Shown: one piece after another, positions 8,010 to 13,647 of the stretch | How the letters are laid out: each line of letters starts with the position of its first letter | How positions within the stretch are numbered: the first letter of the stretch is position 1 | Assembly: GCA_016190025.1 (NCBI GenBank) | Contig: JACPRG010000109.1 | Span: 1 to 13,690, forward strand | DNA length: 13,690 nt | Direction: 5' to 3' | From: Candidatus Tectimicrobiota bacterium | Lineage (GTDB): Bacteria; UBA8248; JACPRG01 | Notes under the pieces: generated by a model | Seen by the model: the letters and a program-made list of their open reading frames with translations, nothing else | The model's database searches: none | Told to the model about the DNA's origin: nothing | Made by a program: the position numbers and the translations under genes

Positions 8010-8346
8010 GGTCCACCGGCGGGACCCGGAGGCCGGGGAGGCCGAGGGCCGCTTTGAGGAGTACGTCATCCCCTGGTGGGAGGGCATGAAGGTCCTGGAC
8101 GCGCTCCGCCACGTCCAGGAGGAGGTGGACCACTCCCTGGCCGTCCGCTGGTCCTGCCGGGTGGAGGACTGCCGCACCTGCCAGATGCGGGTCAACGGGA
8201 AGTCCGTCCTCTCCTGCCAGGTCCCGGCGGAGGACGGCATGGTCATCGAGCCGGTTCCGCGCTATCGCCTGATCCGGGACCTGGTGGTGGAGTTCGGCGA
8301 GCGGATGAACGCCTCGGAGTACGCCCGCAACGAGTTCGACGATTGA
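7984..8346 (+). CDS. Stand-alone SdhB/FrdB N-terminal-type [2Fe-2S] protein
   Basis: 120 residues. Cluster ligands are C58, C63, C66 and C78 in the spacing C-x4-C-x2-C-x11-C, within WSCRVEDCRTCQMRVNGKSVLSCQ (57-79). This is the exact plant-ferredoxin-like pattern of the N-terminal domain of succinate dehydrogenase iron-sulfur subunits; KFKVxR-type start and the GMKVLDALRHV helix (34-44) also fit. Normal SdhB proteins are about 240 residues and continue with 4Fe-4S and 3Fe-4S cysteines. Here the protein ends cleanly 42 residues after the last ligand, with no more cysteines, so the membrane-electron-path half is absent. The start at 7984 has GGGAGG 6 nt upstream inside the flavoprotein gene. 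Overlap implies translational coupling and a physical complex: a soluble one-cluster partner that feeds electrons to or from the FAD subunit. Confidence 0.88.
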   Translation: MNGRKLRFKVHRRDPEAGEAEGRFEEYVIPWWEGMKVLDALRHVQEEVDHSLAVRWSCRVEDCRTCQMRVNGKSVLSCQVPAEDGMVIEPVPRYRLIRDLVVEFGERMNASEYARNEFDD

Positions 8347-8402
8347 CCGCCGGGACGCGCGGGGACCCCGTCCGGCGGAAAAGGCACCGGAGGAAGGAAG
8401 GA

Positions 8403-9284
8403 ATGGCGGCTGCGCGAGAGAAGGCGAAGCGCTCGGTGTGGATGCAGGACCTCACGTGGGAGGAGATCGCCGAATACCTGGAAAGAGAAGACCTCGTGAT
8501 CGTCCCCATCGGGAGCACGGAGCCCCACGGCCCCCACCTCCCCGTCGGCGTGGACGGGTTCGAGGCCATCGACTACTCCGAGGGGATCGCCCGGGCGGCG
8601 GGCGTCCTCTGCACGCCGCCCATCTGGTTCGGCGACGCCCAGCACCACATGCACAAGCCGGGCATCTCCCTGCAGCCCGAAACGGTCATCGCCCTCCTCA
8701 AGGACGTCTACCGCAGCCTCATCCAGCACGGATTCGGGAAGATCCTCACCTTCAACGGCCACCGGCTGGCCAACCTGGCGGCCATCGGCATCGCCTCGAA
8801 AGCCGTCAAGCAGGAGCACCCCGAGGTGATCTTCGCCGTTCTCGACCCCCTGGTCATCGCGGCCACGACGCACCGGGAGATCTGCGAAAACCCCGGCGCC
8901 GGGCAGCACGGTGGAGAGTTCGAGACCTCCCACATGCTCTTCAAGCGGTCGGACCTCGTCCAGATGGACAAGGCCTTCGAGCACCGGGGCAACTACCTCT
9001 TCCCCACACGGTTCTTCTCCCACGACAACCTGGCGGGCGGGGACAAGGTCCTCCTCACCATCAACGCGCTCGACCAGGGCTATTACACCCCGCCGGCCCA
9101 CATCGGCGACCCCACCATGGCCAGCGCGCGCAAGGGGGAGATCCTCTGGAACGCCATCATCGCCAACTCGGTGGAGTTCATCGAATCGCTCCGCAGATAC
9201 AGGCCCGCCAAGAAGCGGAAATACCCGCGGGCCCGGAAGCCGGCCGGGGCCAAAGCCGCGCGGAGCCGGGGCGCGCCCCGATAG
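8403..9284 (+). CDS. Creatininase-family metal amidohydrolase
   Basis: 293 residues. The signature VPIGSTEPHGPHLPVGVD (34-51) supplies E40, H42 and D51. H120 lies in LTFNGHRLAN, and the GQHGGEFETSHML block (167-179, E172/E174) is typical of the family. Members open cyclic amides (creatininase), deformylate FAPy intermediates (ArfB) or mature mycofactocin (MftE). In creatininase I recall a Glu two residues after the H120 equivalent; here that position is L122, so metal ligation or specificity may differ. The C-terminal 25 or so residues are very basic (KKRKYPRARK onwards) and extend beyond the normal fold. Start 8403 has GGAGG 9 nt upstream; the longer open frame is shadow. It follows the iron-sulfur gene by 56 bp, so it probably acts on the product or substrate of the redox pair, for instance by ring opening (inference). 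Confidence 0.88.
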   Translation: MAAAREKAKRSVWMQDLTWEEIAEYLEREDLVIVPIGSTEPHGPHLPVGVDGFEAIDYSEGIARAAGVLCTPPIWFGDAQHHMHKPGISLQPETVIALLKDVYRSLIQHGFGKILTFNGHRLANLAAIGIASKAVKQEHPEVIFAVLDPLVIAATTHREICENPGAGQHGGEFETSHMLFKRSDLVQMDKAFEHRGNYLFPTRFFSHDNLAGGDKVLLTINALDQGYYTPPAHIGDPTMASARKGEILWNAIIANSVEFIESLRRYRPAKKRKYPRARKPAGAKAARSRGAPR

Positions 9285-9301
9285 CCCGCGCCTCCCCCCG
9301 C

Positions 9302-9327
9302 CGGCGGGAGAGAACTCTCTCCCGCCG
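9302..9327 (+). terminator. Hairpin terminator-like structure after the creatininase gene
   Basis: Perfect 11-bp GC-rich stem CGGCGGGAGAG (9302-9312) and CTCTCCCGCCG (9317-9327) with loop AACT, 17 nt after the creatininase stop. No U-tract follows, so it may end transcription inefficiently, or protect the mRNA 3' end. Confidence 0.6.
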
Positions 9328-9415
9328 TTCGAGGCGGGCGGAAGGGGGGGAGATGCGAACCGCAGGCGCGGCGGCCTTCTTTTGTCCACCCCTCGGTTCG
9401 TCTCCCGCGCCAGGA

Positions 9416-9443
9416 TTGACGGAGGCGTTTCAATGAATATACT
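9416..9443 (+). promoter_or_regulatory. Strong sigma70-type promoter for the 61-residue gene
   Basis: -35 TTGACG (9416-9421) and -10 TATACT (9438-9443), each 5/6, separated by 16 bp. It lies in a locally AT-richer stretch. The leader to ATG 9575 is about 125 nt and contains an inverted repeat TCGGCCG (9523-9529)/CGGCCGA (9550-9556) that ends just before the ribosome binding site. Confidence 0.6.
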
Positions 9444-9574
9444 GGAGCATTGTGGGGGGTCGCGAACCCGCCCTTTGCCGAGCCGTTCAATGCGAAGGGT
9501 CTCATCAGGTACTCCTTTTTTATCGGCCGGCCCTTTCCATGGACTGAAACGGCCGACCCGGGAGAGTGATTCCT

Positions 9575-9760
9575 ATGGCCACGGTGAAAGAGGACTTTGT
9601 CGCCTACCTCCGGATGGGAAAAGAAGGCGAACCCGAATCCGTCCAGTTCTCGGCCGGGGATGAGGTGACAGTCGTGCAGGAATGGGAAGGGGAGCTCGTC
9701 CTGATCAAGAACCAGGACGGAAAATTGTTCAACATCAAGAAAGTGCTGCTGGACATGTAA
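9575..9760 (+). CDS. Small conserved-looking protein of unknown function, 61 residues
   Basis: MATVKEDFVAYLRMGK, then a run of alternating hydrophobic and charged residues (SVQFSAGDEVTVVQEW, ELVLIKNQDGKLFNI) ending in KKVLLDM. This pattern suggests a small all-beta, SH3-like barrel with one short N-terminal helix. There are no cysteines, signal or membrane segment. ATG 9575 has GGGAGAG 8 nt upstream; a GTG at 9566 overlaps that site and is unlikely. It has its own promoter and is less GC-rich than the catabolic genes. It stands alone before the cold-shock-domain gene. I do not recognise the family. Confidence 0.7.
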   Translation: MATVKEDFVAYLRMGKEGEPESVQFSAGDEVTVVQEWEGELVLIKNQDGKLFNIKKVLLDM

Positions 9761-10023
9761 CCGGATGCGACACAGGGAAAAAGGAAAAACGATTTTCAGC
9801 CTGAGTGTTGCGAGCCGCGCATTGTAAAATGAATATATAAAGAAGGAATGAACGTTTTTATGTTGGGATCAGGCGGATTGCTTTTTGGGGATGCGTTGCC
9901 CGCGCTTTCCGATTCCAGATGAAGGGGATGCTCTTGGACGTCAAGACGCCGGCCTTATGGGCGGCCGGCCAGAGAAATTCCAATGCCATCGACTTCCGGC
10001 CCAAAGAGAAGGATGTCCATTCA
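9761..10023 (+). promoter_or_regulatory. AT-rich intergenic region before the cold-shock-domain gene
   Basis: 263 bp, markedly AT-rich from about 9770 to 9870, in a GC-rich window. Possible -10 elements are TAAAAT (9825-9830) and TATATA (9834-9839), but no -35 is correctly spaced. The in-frame open stretch 9919-10023 lacks a ribosome binding site and is treated as leader; long structured leaders are usual for cold-shock genes. Confidence 0.4.
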
Positions 10024-10524
10024 ATGTCCAGAGGCAGGATCAAGCGGCTCATCACCGAGCGGGGATTTGGATTCATCGAGACGGCGCAAGGGGAGGACTT
10101 GTTCTTTCACTGCTCGAAGCTTCGCGGGGTTGATTTCGCCGATCTGTACGAGAACCAAATCGTCGAATTCGACGTCGCCCAGTTCCCCCAGGGGGTCCAG
10201 GCGGTCAACGTCCGATCGACCACGTCGGACCCGGAAAAGCCCTCCTTCGACAACGGGTGGCCCCCGTCGCCGTCCGCGGCCGCGCAGCGCAGCGAGCCGC
10301 GCGGCTATCCCGCCGCCGACGTGGGGGACGCCCTGACACAGCGGGAACAGTTGTTCATCCGGCTGGCGGTGAACATCACCCGGGGCCTGGAGGGCGCGGT
10401 CCGGGACCAGTTGGACGCCGCGCGGCAGTTGGGGATCGACAAGGCCACGCTATCGGCGGTCATCGAGCGCATCAGCCTGGCCAACGCCGACGCCTGCCGA
10501 GCGGTGACCGCCGAACACCTGTAA
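10024..10524 (+). CDS. Cold-shock-domain protein with C-terminal helical AhpD/CMD-like domain
   Basis: 166 residues. Residues 1-66 form a cold-shock OB-fold: RNP1-type RGFGFIE (13-19) and RNP2-type LFFHCS (26-31) are clear, so single-stranded nucleic acid binding is expected. Residues 67-98 are a low-complexity Pro/Ser/Ala linker. Residues 100-166 are helical: LTQREQLFIRLAVNITRG, then LEGAVRDQLDAARQLGIDKATLSAVIERI. That pattern resembles the carboxymuconolactone decarboxylase/AhpD repeat, but the catalytic CxxC position reads LEGA, so no redox chemistry is expected. The start at 10024 is chosen because the cold-shock domain normally begins at the N terminus and AGAAGGA lies 10 nt upstream; 9919 would add 35 residues without a ribosome binding site. 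Cold-shock part is firm; homology of the second domain is tentative. Confidence 0.8.
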   Translation: MSRGRIKRLITERGFGFIETAQGEDLFFHCSKLRGVDFADLYENQIVEFDVAQFPQGVQAVNVRSTTSDPEKPSFDNGWPPSPSAAAQRSEPRGYPAADVGDALTQREQLFIRLAVNITRGLEGAVRDQLDAARQLGIDKATLSAVIERISLANADACRAVTAEHL

Positions 10525-10562
10525 GGCGCCGCGGGGCGAAGCGGCGAAAGCCGCCCCAAGCC

Positions 10563-10579
10563 CCCTCCGTCGAGGAGGG
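10563..10579 (+). promoter_or_regulatory. Hairpin sequestering the ribosome binding site of the 83-residue gene
   Basis: CCCTCC (10563-10568) pairs perfectly with GGAGGG (10574-10579), loop GTCGA. The right arm is the Shine-Dalgarno of the gene starting at 10587. Just upstream is a second stem with a GAAA tetraloop, GCGGC/GCCGC (10541-10554). This arrangement could lower translation until melted. Confidence 0.45.
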
Positions 10580-10586
10580 AACCGCC

Positions 10587-10838
10587 ATGCAGAAGGAGAT
10601 CCTAGGCCGGTGGGTCGAGATCCGCACGGCCGAGGGGGCGGACCGCTGGGACGCCTGGGCGACCCTGTACCAGGAGGGAATGAGACCGTCCGACGGCGGG
10701 GAGGCCGTCGAAAGGGAGTTCTACGGGTTCGGGGACGACCAGGAAGACGCGCAGGAAATGATCGAGGTCCTGGTGACGAACTACCTCAAAAAAAAGTGGA
10801 AAAGCGAGCGCCTCCGCGGACAAGGGGGGCTGGCCTGA
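10587..10838 (+). CDS. Small protein of unknown function, 83 residues
   Basis: Begins MQKEILGRWVEIRTAEG, has an acidic centre (GFGDDQEDAQEMIEVLVTNYL, about 48-68) and ends in a basic tail with KKKWKSERLRGQ. It is soluble, with no cysteine, signal or membrane segment. ATG 10587 has GGAGG 8 nt upstream. It lies 62 bp after the cold-shock-domain gene on the same strand and is probably co-transcribed. Its pattern, with one long amphipathic helix before a basic tail, suggests a protein- or nucleic-acid-binding adaptor, but no family is recognised. Confidence 0.65.
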   Translation: MQKEILGRWVEIRTAEGADRWDAWATLYQEGMRPSDGGEAVEREFYGFGDDQEDAQEMIEVLVTNYLKKKWKSERLRGQGGLA

Positions 10839-10938
10839 ATCGCTCACCTGTCGCCGACCGCACGTCCGGAACCCGATGGGTTTCCCTTCCAGTCCACCGA
10901 CCCACCCGGATGAGTCGTCGCGGGAGAATGGACCGCCG

Positions 10939-11478
10939 ATGAACGCAGTGGGCCACATCGTGTCTTCCGCCGTCGCCGGGCTCGGCGTCGGAACCTTGAC
11001 CGGCTCGCCCGAAACGGGAACGGCCTTTTTCCTCGCGGGCTGGGCCATCGACCTGGACCACGCCCTGGACTTCACCCGGCAATGGGGGCCCCGCGAGGCC
11101 CTCACGCGCATGGCGCGCATGGGCCTGGGGGAGCACAACCGCACGGAAACCGTTTACCTGTTCTTTCACGGGTATGAGATCTCCGCCCTTCTCTGGCTTC
11201 TGGCCGCGCTGTTTCCCGCTTCGCCCTGGCTCTTGGGCACGGCCATGGGCCACCTCTTCCACCTCCTTCTGGACCAGGTGACGAACCTGAAGGGATGGAG
11301 GCCCACCTACTTCCTGTTCTACCGCGCCCTCAACCGCTTCTCCCACGATGTGTGTTTCCCCGACAGGAGAGTCGCGGCGCCCCTCGGCGCGTCCTCCTTT
11401 TGGAGGCCCGTCCCGCAAGAGGCGGTCGTGGAGTCCGTTTCCGAAGAGAGGCCCCGGACCTCCCCTCCCGGCCCTTGA
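10939..11478 (+). CDS. YdjM/DUF457-like membrane-associated metal-dependent hydrolase
   Basis: 179 residues. It has the His/Asp pattern of the YdjM (LexA-binding, membrane-bound hydrolase-like) group: H6 in VGHIVSSAVAG, D38-x-D40-H41 in AIDLDHALDF, H66 and H77 in GEHN and FHGYE, and H105, H108 and D112 in MGHLFHLLLDQ. Hydrophobic segments lie near 5-22, 28-38, 81-103 and 104-112, so it is an inner-membrane protein. The tail after about 150 is polar and proline-rich. Start 10939 begins at the family's usual M-x-x-x-GH; GGGAG is 12 nt upstream, a rather long spacing, and an in-frame ATG at 10876 has no ribosome binding site. 100 bp after the 83-residue gene. In vivo role unknown. Confidence 0.7.
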   Translation: MNAVGHIVSSAVAGLGVGTLTGSPETGTAFFLAGWAIDLDHALDFTRQWGPREALTRMARMGLGEHNRTETVYLFFHGYEISALLWLLAALFPASPWLLGTAMGHLFHLLLDQVTNLKGWRPTYFLFYRALNRFSHDVCFPDRRVAAPLGASSFWRPVPQEAVVESVSEERPRTSPPGP

Positions 11479-11520
11479 CCTCCGGTTGAAGGCGTCCAGC
11501 CGGCCGAATTTCCCGTCCGC

Positions 11521-11576
11521 TTGTAGCGCGGAGGCTTTAGCCTCCGCCAAGCGGGGCCTAAAGGCCCCGCGCTATA
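11521..11576. repeat. Palindromic intergenic repeat unit (double hairpin)
   Basis: Contains two perfect hairpins back to back, GGAGGC-TTTA-GCCTCC (11530-11545) and GCGGGGCC-TAAA-GGCCCCGC (11551-11570). They are framed by imperfect outer arms GTAGCGC (11523-11529) and GCGCTAT (11569-11575). The loops TTTA and TAAA are mutually complementary. Units built as 'tagcgcgg..ctttag..ccgcgcta' are a common dispersed intergenic element in many bacterial genomes; only one copy is in this window. Confidence 0.55.
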
Positions 11577-11657
11577 GCACTCCCATTTCTCAAGCAGCGT
11601 TTAAGAGAGTGTCGGGGCAGGTTTTAGCGGGGAAAGGGGGCGCTTTTCCAGGGTTCA

Positions 11658-11711
11658 CAGGGGGGCTTTTTTGAAAAACTGCGTCCTTCGCCCCCCTGAA
11701 AAACTTTCAGG
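11658..11711. other. Overlapping alternative stems with T-run
   Basis: CAGGGGGGC (11658-11666) pairs with GCCCCCCTG (11690-11698), 9 bp. The same right arm can instead form CCTGAAA-AAC-TTTCAGG (11695-11711). A T6 run (11667-11672) follows the left arm. The two stems are mutually exclusive, so this may be a terminator region with alternative folds. Confidence 0.4.
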
Positions 11712-11713
11712 CA

Positions 11714-11751
11714 CGAGAAGGAGGGCCGCCTTCCGGTGGCCCTCCTTCTCG
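11714..11751. terminator. Probable bidirectional terminator
   Basis: Perfect 14-bp stem: 11714-11727 pairs with 11738-11751 (arms CGAGAAGGAGGGCC and its complement), extendable by three pairs to a TTCC loop. It lies between convergent genes, 235 nt after the YdjM-like stop and about 60 nt beyond the stop of the minus-strand binding protein. No long T-tract, but the stem is the strongest in the window. Confidence 0.65.
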
Positions 11752-11812
11752 CAGATCCTCCCCCTCACCCCGGCTATGGACCCTGCCGAGTCCTCGTTTC
11801 AGGCGGAAACCC

Positions 11813-12844
11813 TCACGGCTTCCGGACCCGGATGGGGGGCGTCGGCAGATAGCCGTTCGTGTAGACCTCCGCCATGGAGACGGAAGGGTCCAGCTTGTAG
11901 GCCTGGGAGAGCACCTTGTAGGTGTAGTCCATCTGTTCGGGCGAGATGTGGCCCAGGCCGTTTTTCAGGGCGTCCTCGGTCACCATGTGCTCGACGCCGA
12001 TCTTCCACTGGGCGAGGCCCAGATCCCGGCTGGTCTCGGGGAGGTGCTTGAGGAAGACCTCCATGGCGGCTTCGTGACGTCCCCGGGGAATCCCCCAGGC
12101 CATGCCTTCCAGGGTCGCCTCGACGAACCGCCGGACCACGTCCGGCCGGTTGCGGATCGTCTCATCGTGGGTCGCCAGGCCGTCAGCGGGGATGTTGACG
12201 CCGTAGTCGCTGTAGAGCAGCGTAACGATCTCCTCCCCCTGCTTGCGCGCCCCCATCCTCAGGGCCGGCTGCACGGCTATGTACGTGATGATGGCGTCCA
12301 CCTTCTTGGACAGGAGGCTCGGGTTCTTGGCGGCCGGACGCATCCCGACCCACTCCCACTTCTTGATTCCGTTGGCGTTGGCGACCGCCTGGAAGGTGGC
12401 GTACCCGGCCCCCCCGATCGTCTCTCCGATGCGCCGGCCCTCCAGGTCCTTCATGTGGTGGATTCCCGAGCCCTTCAGCGCGAAGACCACCAGCATCCCC
12501 TTCCCGTGGATCATGGCGATCTGCCGCACCCCCAGCTTCTGCGACCTCGCCAGCAGGACGCTCGAGGGGTCGGTGAAGCCGAAGTCTGCCGACTTCGCGG
12601 CCACCTTTTTCGCGGTGTCGGGAGAGCCGTAGCCACGCTCGATGGTCACGTCCAGCCCGGCCTTGCGGTAAAACCCCTGGTCCAGCGCGACGTAGAAGCC
12701 CGCGTGCTTGCCGTAGGGAACCCAGTCGAGGGAGAAGGTGACTTTTTCTGCGGACGCGGTGGCCACTGCGGCCAGAAGGAGGAGAAAGGCGGCGAACCAC
12801 GCGAGAGGAGAGAGCCTTACCAAAACCCGTCCTGAGGCTTTCAT
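11813..12844 (-). CDS. NMT1/THI5-like ABC transporter substrate-binding protein
   Basis: 343 residues. A Sec signal peptide is clear: basic start, hydrophobic WFAAFLLLLAAVATASA and a likely cut after ASA at about residue 32. The mature protein begins EKVTFSLDWVPYGKHAGFYVALDQGFYRKAGLDV, the SsuA/THI5/NMT1 hallmark; DFGFTDPSSVLLARS (87-101), MKDLEGRRIGETIGG (131-145) and VDAIITYIAVQPAL (182-195) complete the periplasmic-binding fold. No lipobox cysteine is seen, so it is a free periplasmic protein. Members bind thiamine precursors, sulfonates, nitrate or aromatic compounds. Start 12844 puts the signal peptide first and has AGGGGA upstream; a 52-residue in-frame extension to 13000 overlaps the promoter -10 and is rejected. 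No permease or ATPase gene is in view. Substrate unknown; uptake of the compound degraded by the upstream cluster is possible but unproven. Confidence 0.88.
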   Translation of the reverse strand: MKASGRVLVRLSPLAWFAAFLLLLAAVATASAEKVTFSLDWVPYGKHAGFYVALDQGFYRKAGLDVTIERGYGSPDTAKKVAAKSADFGFTDPSSVLLARSQKLGVRQIAMIHGKGMLVVFALKGSGIHHMKDLEGRRIGETIGGAGYATFQAVANANGIKKWEWVGMRPAAKNPSLLSKKVDAIITYIAVQPALRMGARKQGEEIVTLLYSDYGVNIPADGLATHDETIRNRPDVVRRFVEATLEGMAWGIPRGRHEAAMEVFLKHLPETSRDLGLAQWKIGVEHMVTEDALKNGLGHISPEQMDYTYKVLSQAYKLDPSVSMAEVYTNGYLPTPPIRVRKP

Positions 12845-12998
12845 GGCCAGATCCCCTTCTTTCGAAGCAGGCTCCGGAAATCGAAATTTCTCGTCACATA
12901 ATCCCGCCAAAGCCGCGCTTTTCCCCTTGCCTTTAAGCCGGGATTTCCCGTATCGAACAGCGATCCCGCCTTTTGGGTCTTCATTGCCGGTGATAGAC

Positions 12999-13027
12999 AT
13001 TGAATCCCCTCCCAGAACCGCTGTCAA
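12999..13027 (-). promoter_or_regulatory. Sigma70-type promoter for the substrate-binding-protein gene
   Basis: On the minus strand, a perfect -35 TTGACA (13027-13022), 17-bp spacer and -10 TTCAAT (13004-12999, 4/6). Transcription would start near 12992, leaving a leader of about 150 nt before ATG 12844. Confidence 0.55.
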
Positions 13028-13104
13028 GGGATTTTTGAGCTCAATTATCCCCAGTTTTCGGACGCACGCCCTGGTCGCAACCGGTGCGTGGAGCCGCCAT
13101 TTTT

Positions 13105-13123
13105 GGCAGAGGCAAGCTCTGCC
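13105..13123. repeat. Small palindromic intergenic repeat
   Basis: GGCAGAG (13105-13111) and CTCTGCC (13117-13123) with loop GCAAG, followed by GCTAC. The 'ggcagaggcaagctctgccgctac' style is a familiar dispersed intergenic palindrome type in large bacterial genomes (from memory, not searched). Confidence 0.45.
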
Positions 13124-13166
13124 GCTACAGGACGAATTTTCGGCGGACCGTAGCTGCAAAGCTTGT

Positions 13167-13283
13167 GGCTCCGCTCTCCGCTGCATTCCGATTCTTTGCC
13201 CATAGCCTGACAGCGGGCAGGACGCCCGCCCTTCTTTTTCTATGAAGGCCCGCGGAATCGGAGCGCAGCGGAGAGCGCAAGCC
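13167..13283. repeat. Long imperfect inverted repeat with internal hairpin
   Basis: Arms 13167-13194 (28 nt) and 13255-13283 (29 nt) are near-perfect inverted copies, sharing CGCTCTCCGCTGC and TCCGATTC with only about 4 differences. The 60-bp interval contains a perfect hairpin GCGGGC-AGGAC-GCCCGC (13213-13229). This resembles a small non-autonomous element or two head-to-head copies of a dispersed repeat; no flanking target duplication was recognised. Confidence 0.5.
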
Positions 13284-13617
13284 AATCGAAGAGTGAAGCT
13301 AAATTGCGGGCCGCGGCGCTCTCGCCAAAAAACTGGCGATCACTGAGATTTTTGAGACCCGAAAACCATGCACGGAACACCATCTCCCTCGGCAAGGAGG
13401 CGCAGTTCTGCGACTCTGCACCCTTGGCGGACAGTTTAAACCCTGAACAATGTGTCTCGCGCCTCCTGAAACAGCTCCGCGCAAGGTCAGACCGGCACAG
13501 GCCGCAATCGGGCTCTTCGCGCCAAAAGAGGGCGGCGAAAAGCTCCCGGGGCACCGCCACCTCGGCCAGTTGGAAGAAGAGGTAACAGGTATAGCGCCCC
13601 AGGCCGGCCTTCCCTCT

Positions 13618-13626
13618 TGCTACAAT
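13618..13626 (+). promoter_or_regulatory. Extended -10 promoter for the right-edge gene
   Basis: TGCTACAAT: an extended TGn followed by -10 TACAAT (5/6). No -35 is visible at 17 bp, as is common for extended -10 promoters. Transcription would start near 13633, just before the ribosome binding site. Confidence 0.45.
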
Positions 13627-13647
13627 GAAATGGAAGGAGGAAAGCTC

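Larger units (their letters stand above)
11479..11812. other. Noncoding palindrome-rich convergent intergenic region
   Basis: 334 bp between the convergent YdjM-like and substrate-binding-protein genes, with no credible gene. It holds a dispersed-repeat-like double hairpin (11521-11576), interlocking stems (11658-11711) and a long probable bidirectional terminator (11714-11751). These are listed separately. Confidence 0.6.
13028..13647. other. Repeat-rich, apparently noncoding stretch
   Basis: About 620 bp with no gene I can support. Base composition is nearer balanced than in the catabolic genes, and both strands carry open frames of 90-106 codons at 13240-13585 without ribosome binding sites. 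13105-13283 holds several inverted repeats, listed separately. 13284-13590 has no visible repeat. It could be remnant coding sequence, for example the minus-strand stretch with CGLCRSDL near 13490, but no domain was recognised. Confidence 0.45.

Noticed and set aside
8262..9389. 375-codon minus-strand frame opposite the creatininase-family gene
   Set aside because: Antisense shadow with biased composition.
9433..9663. Short frame from ATG 9433 with GGAGG upstream
   Set aside because: The ATG overlaps the -10 box of the promoter, and the frame runs out of phase through the 61-residue gene with an arginine/proline-rich translation.
11521..11576. CRISPR repeat
   Set aside because: Single palindromic unit with no regularly spaced copies; no cas genes in the window.
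12845..13285. N-terminal extension of the binding protein to ATG 13000 or 13285
   Set aside because: It would bury the signal peptide, runs through the inverted repeats, and the ATG at 13000 overlaps the promoter -10 so would not be transcribed from it.
13240..13647. Open minus-strand frame with CGLCRSDL, possibly a zinc-ribbon protein
   Set aside because: Overlaps the inverted-repeat arm, lacks a start signal and recognisable domain, and conflicts with the well-supported plus-strand gene start at 13648.
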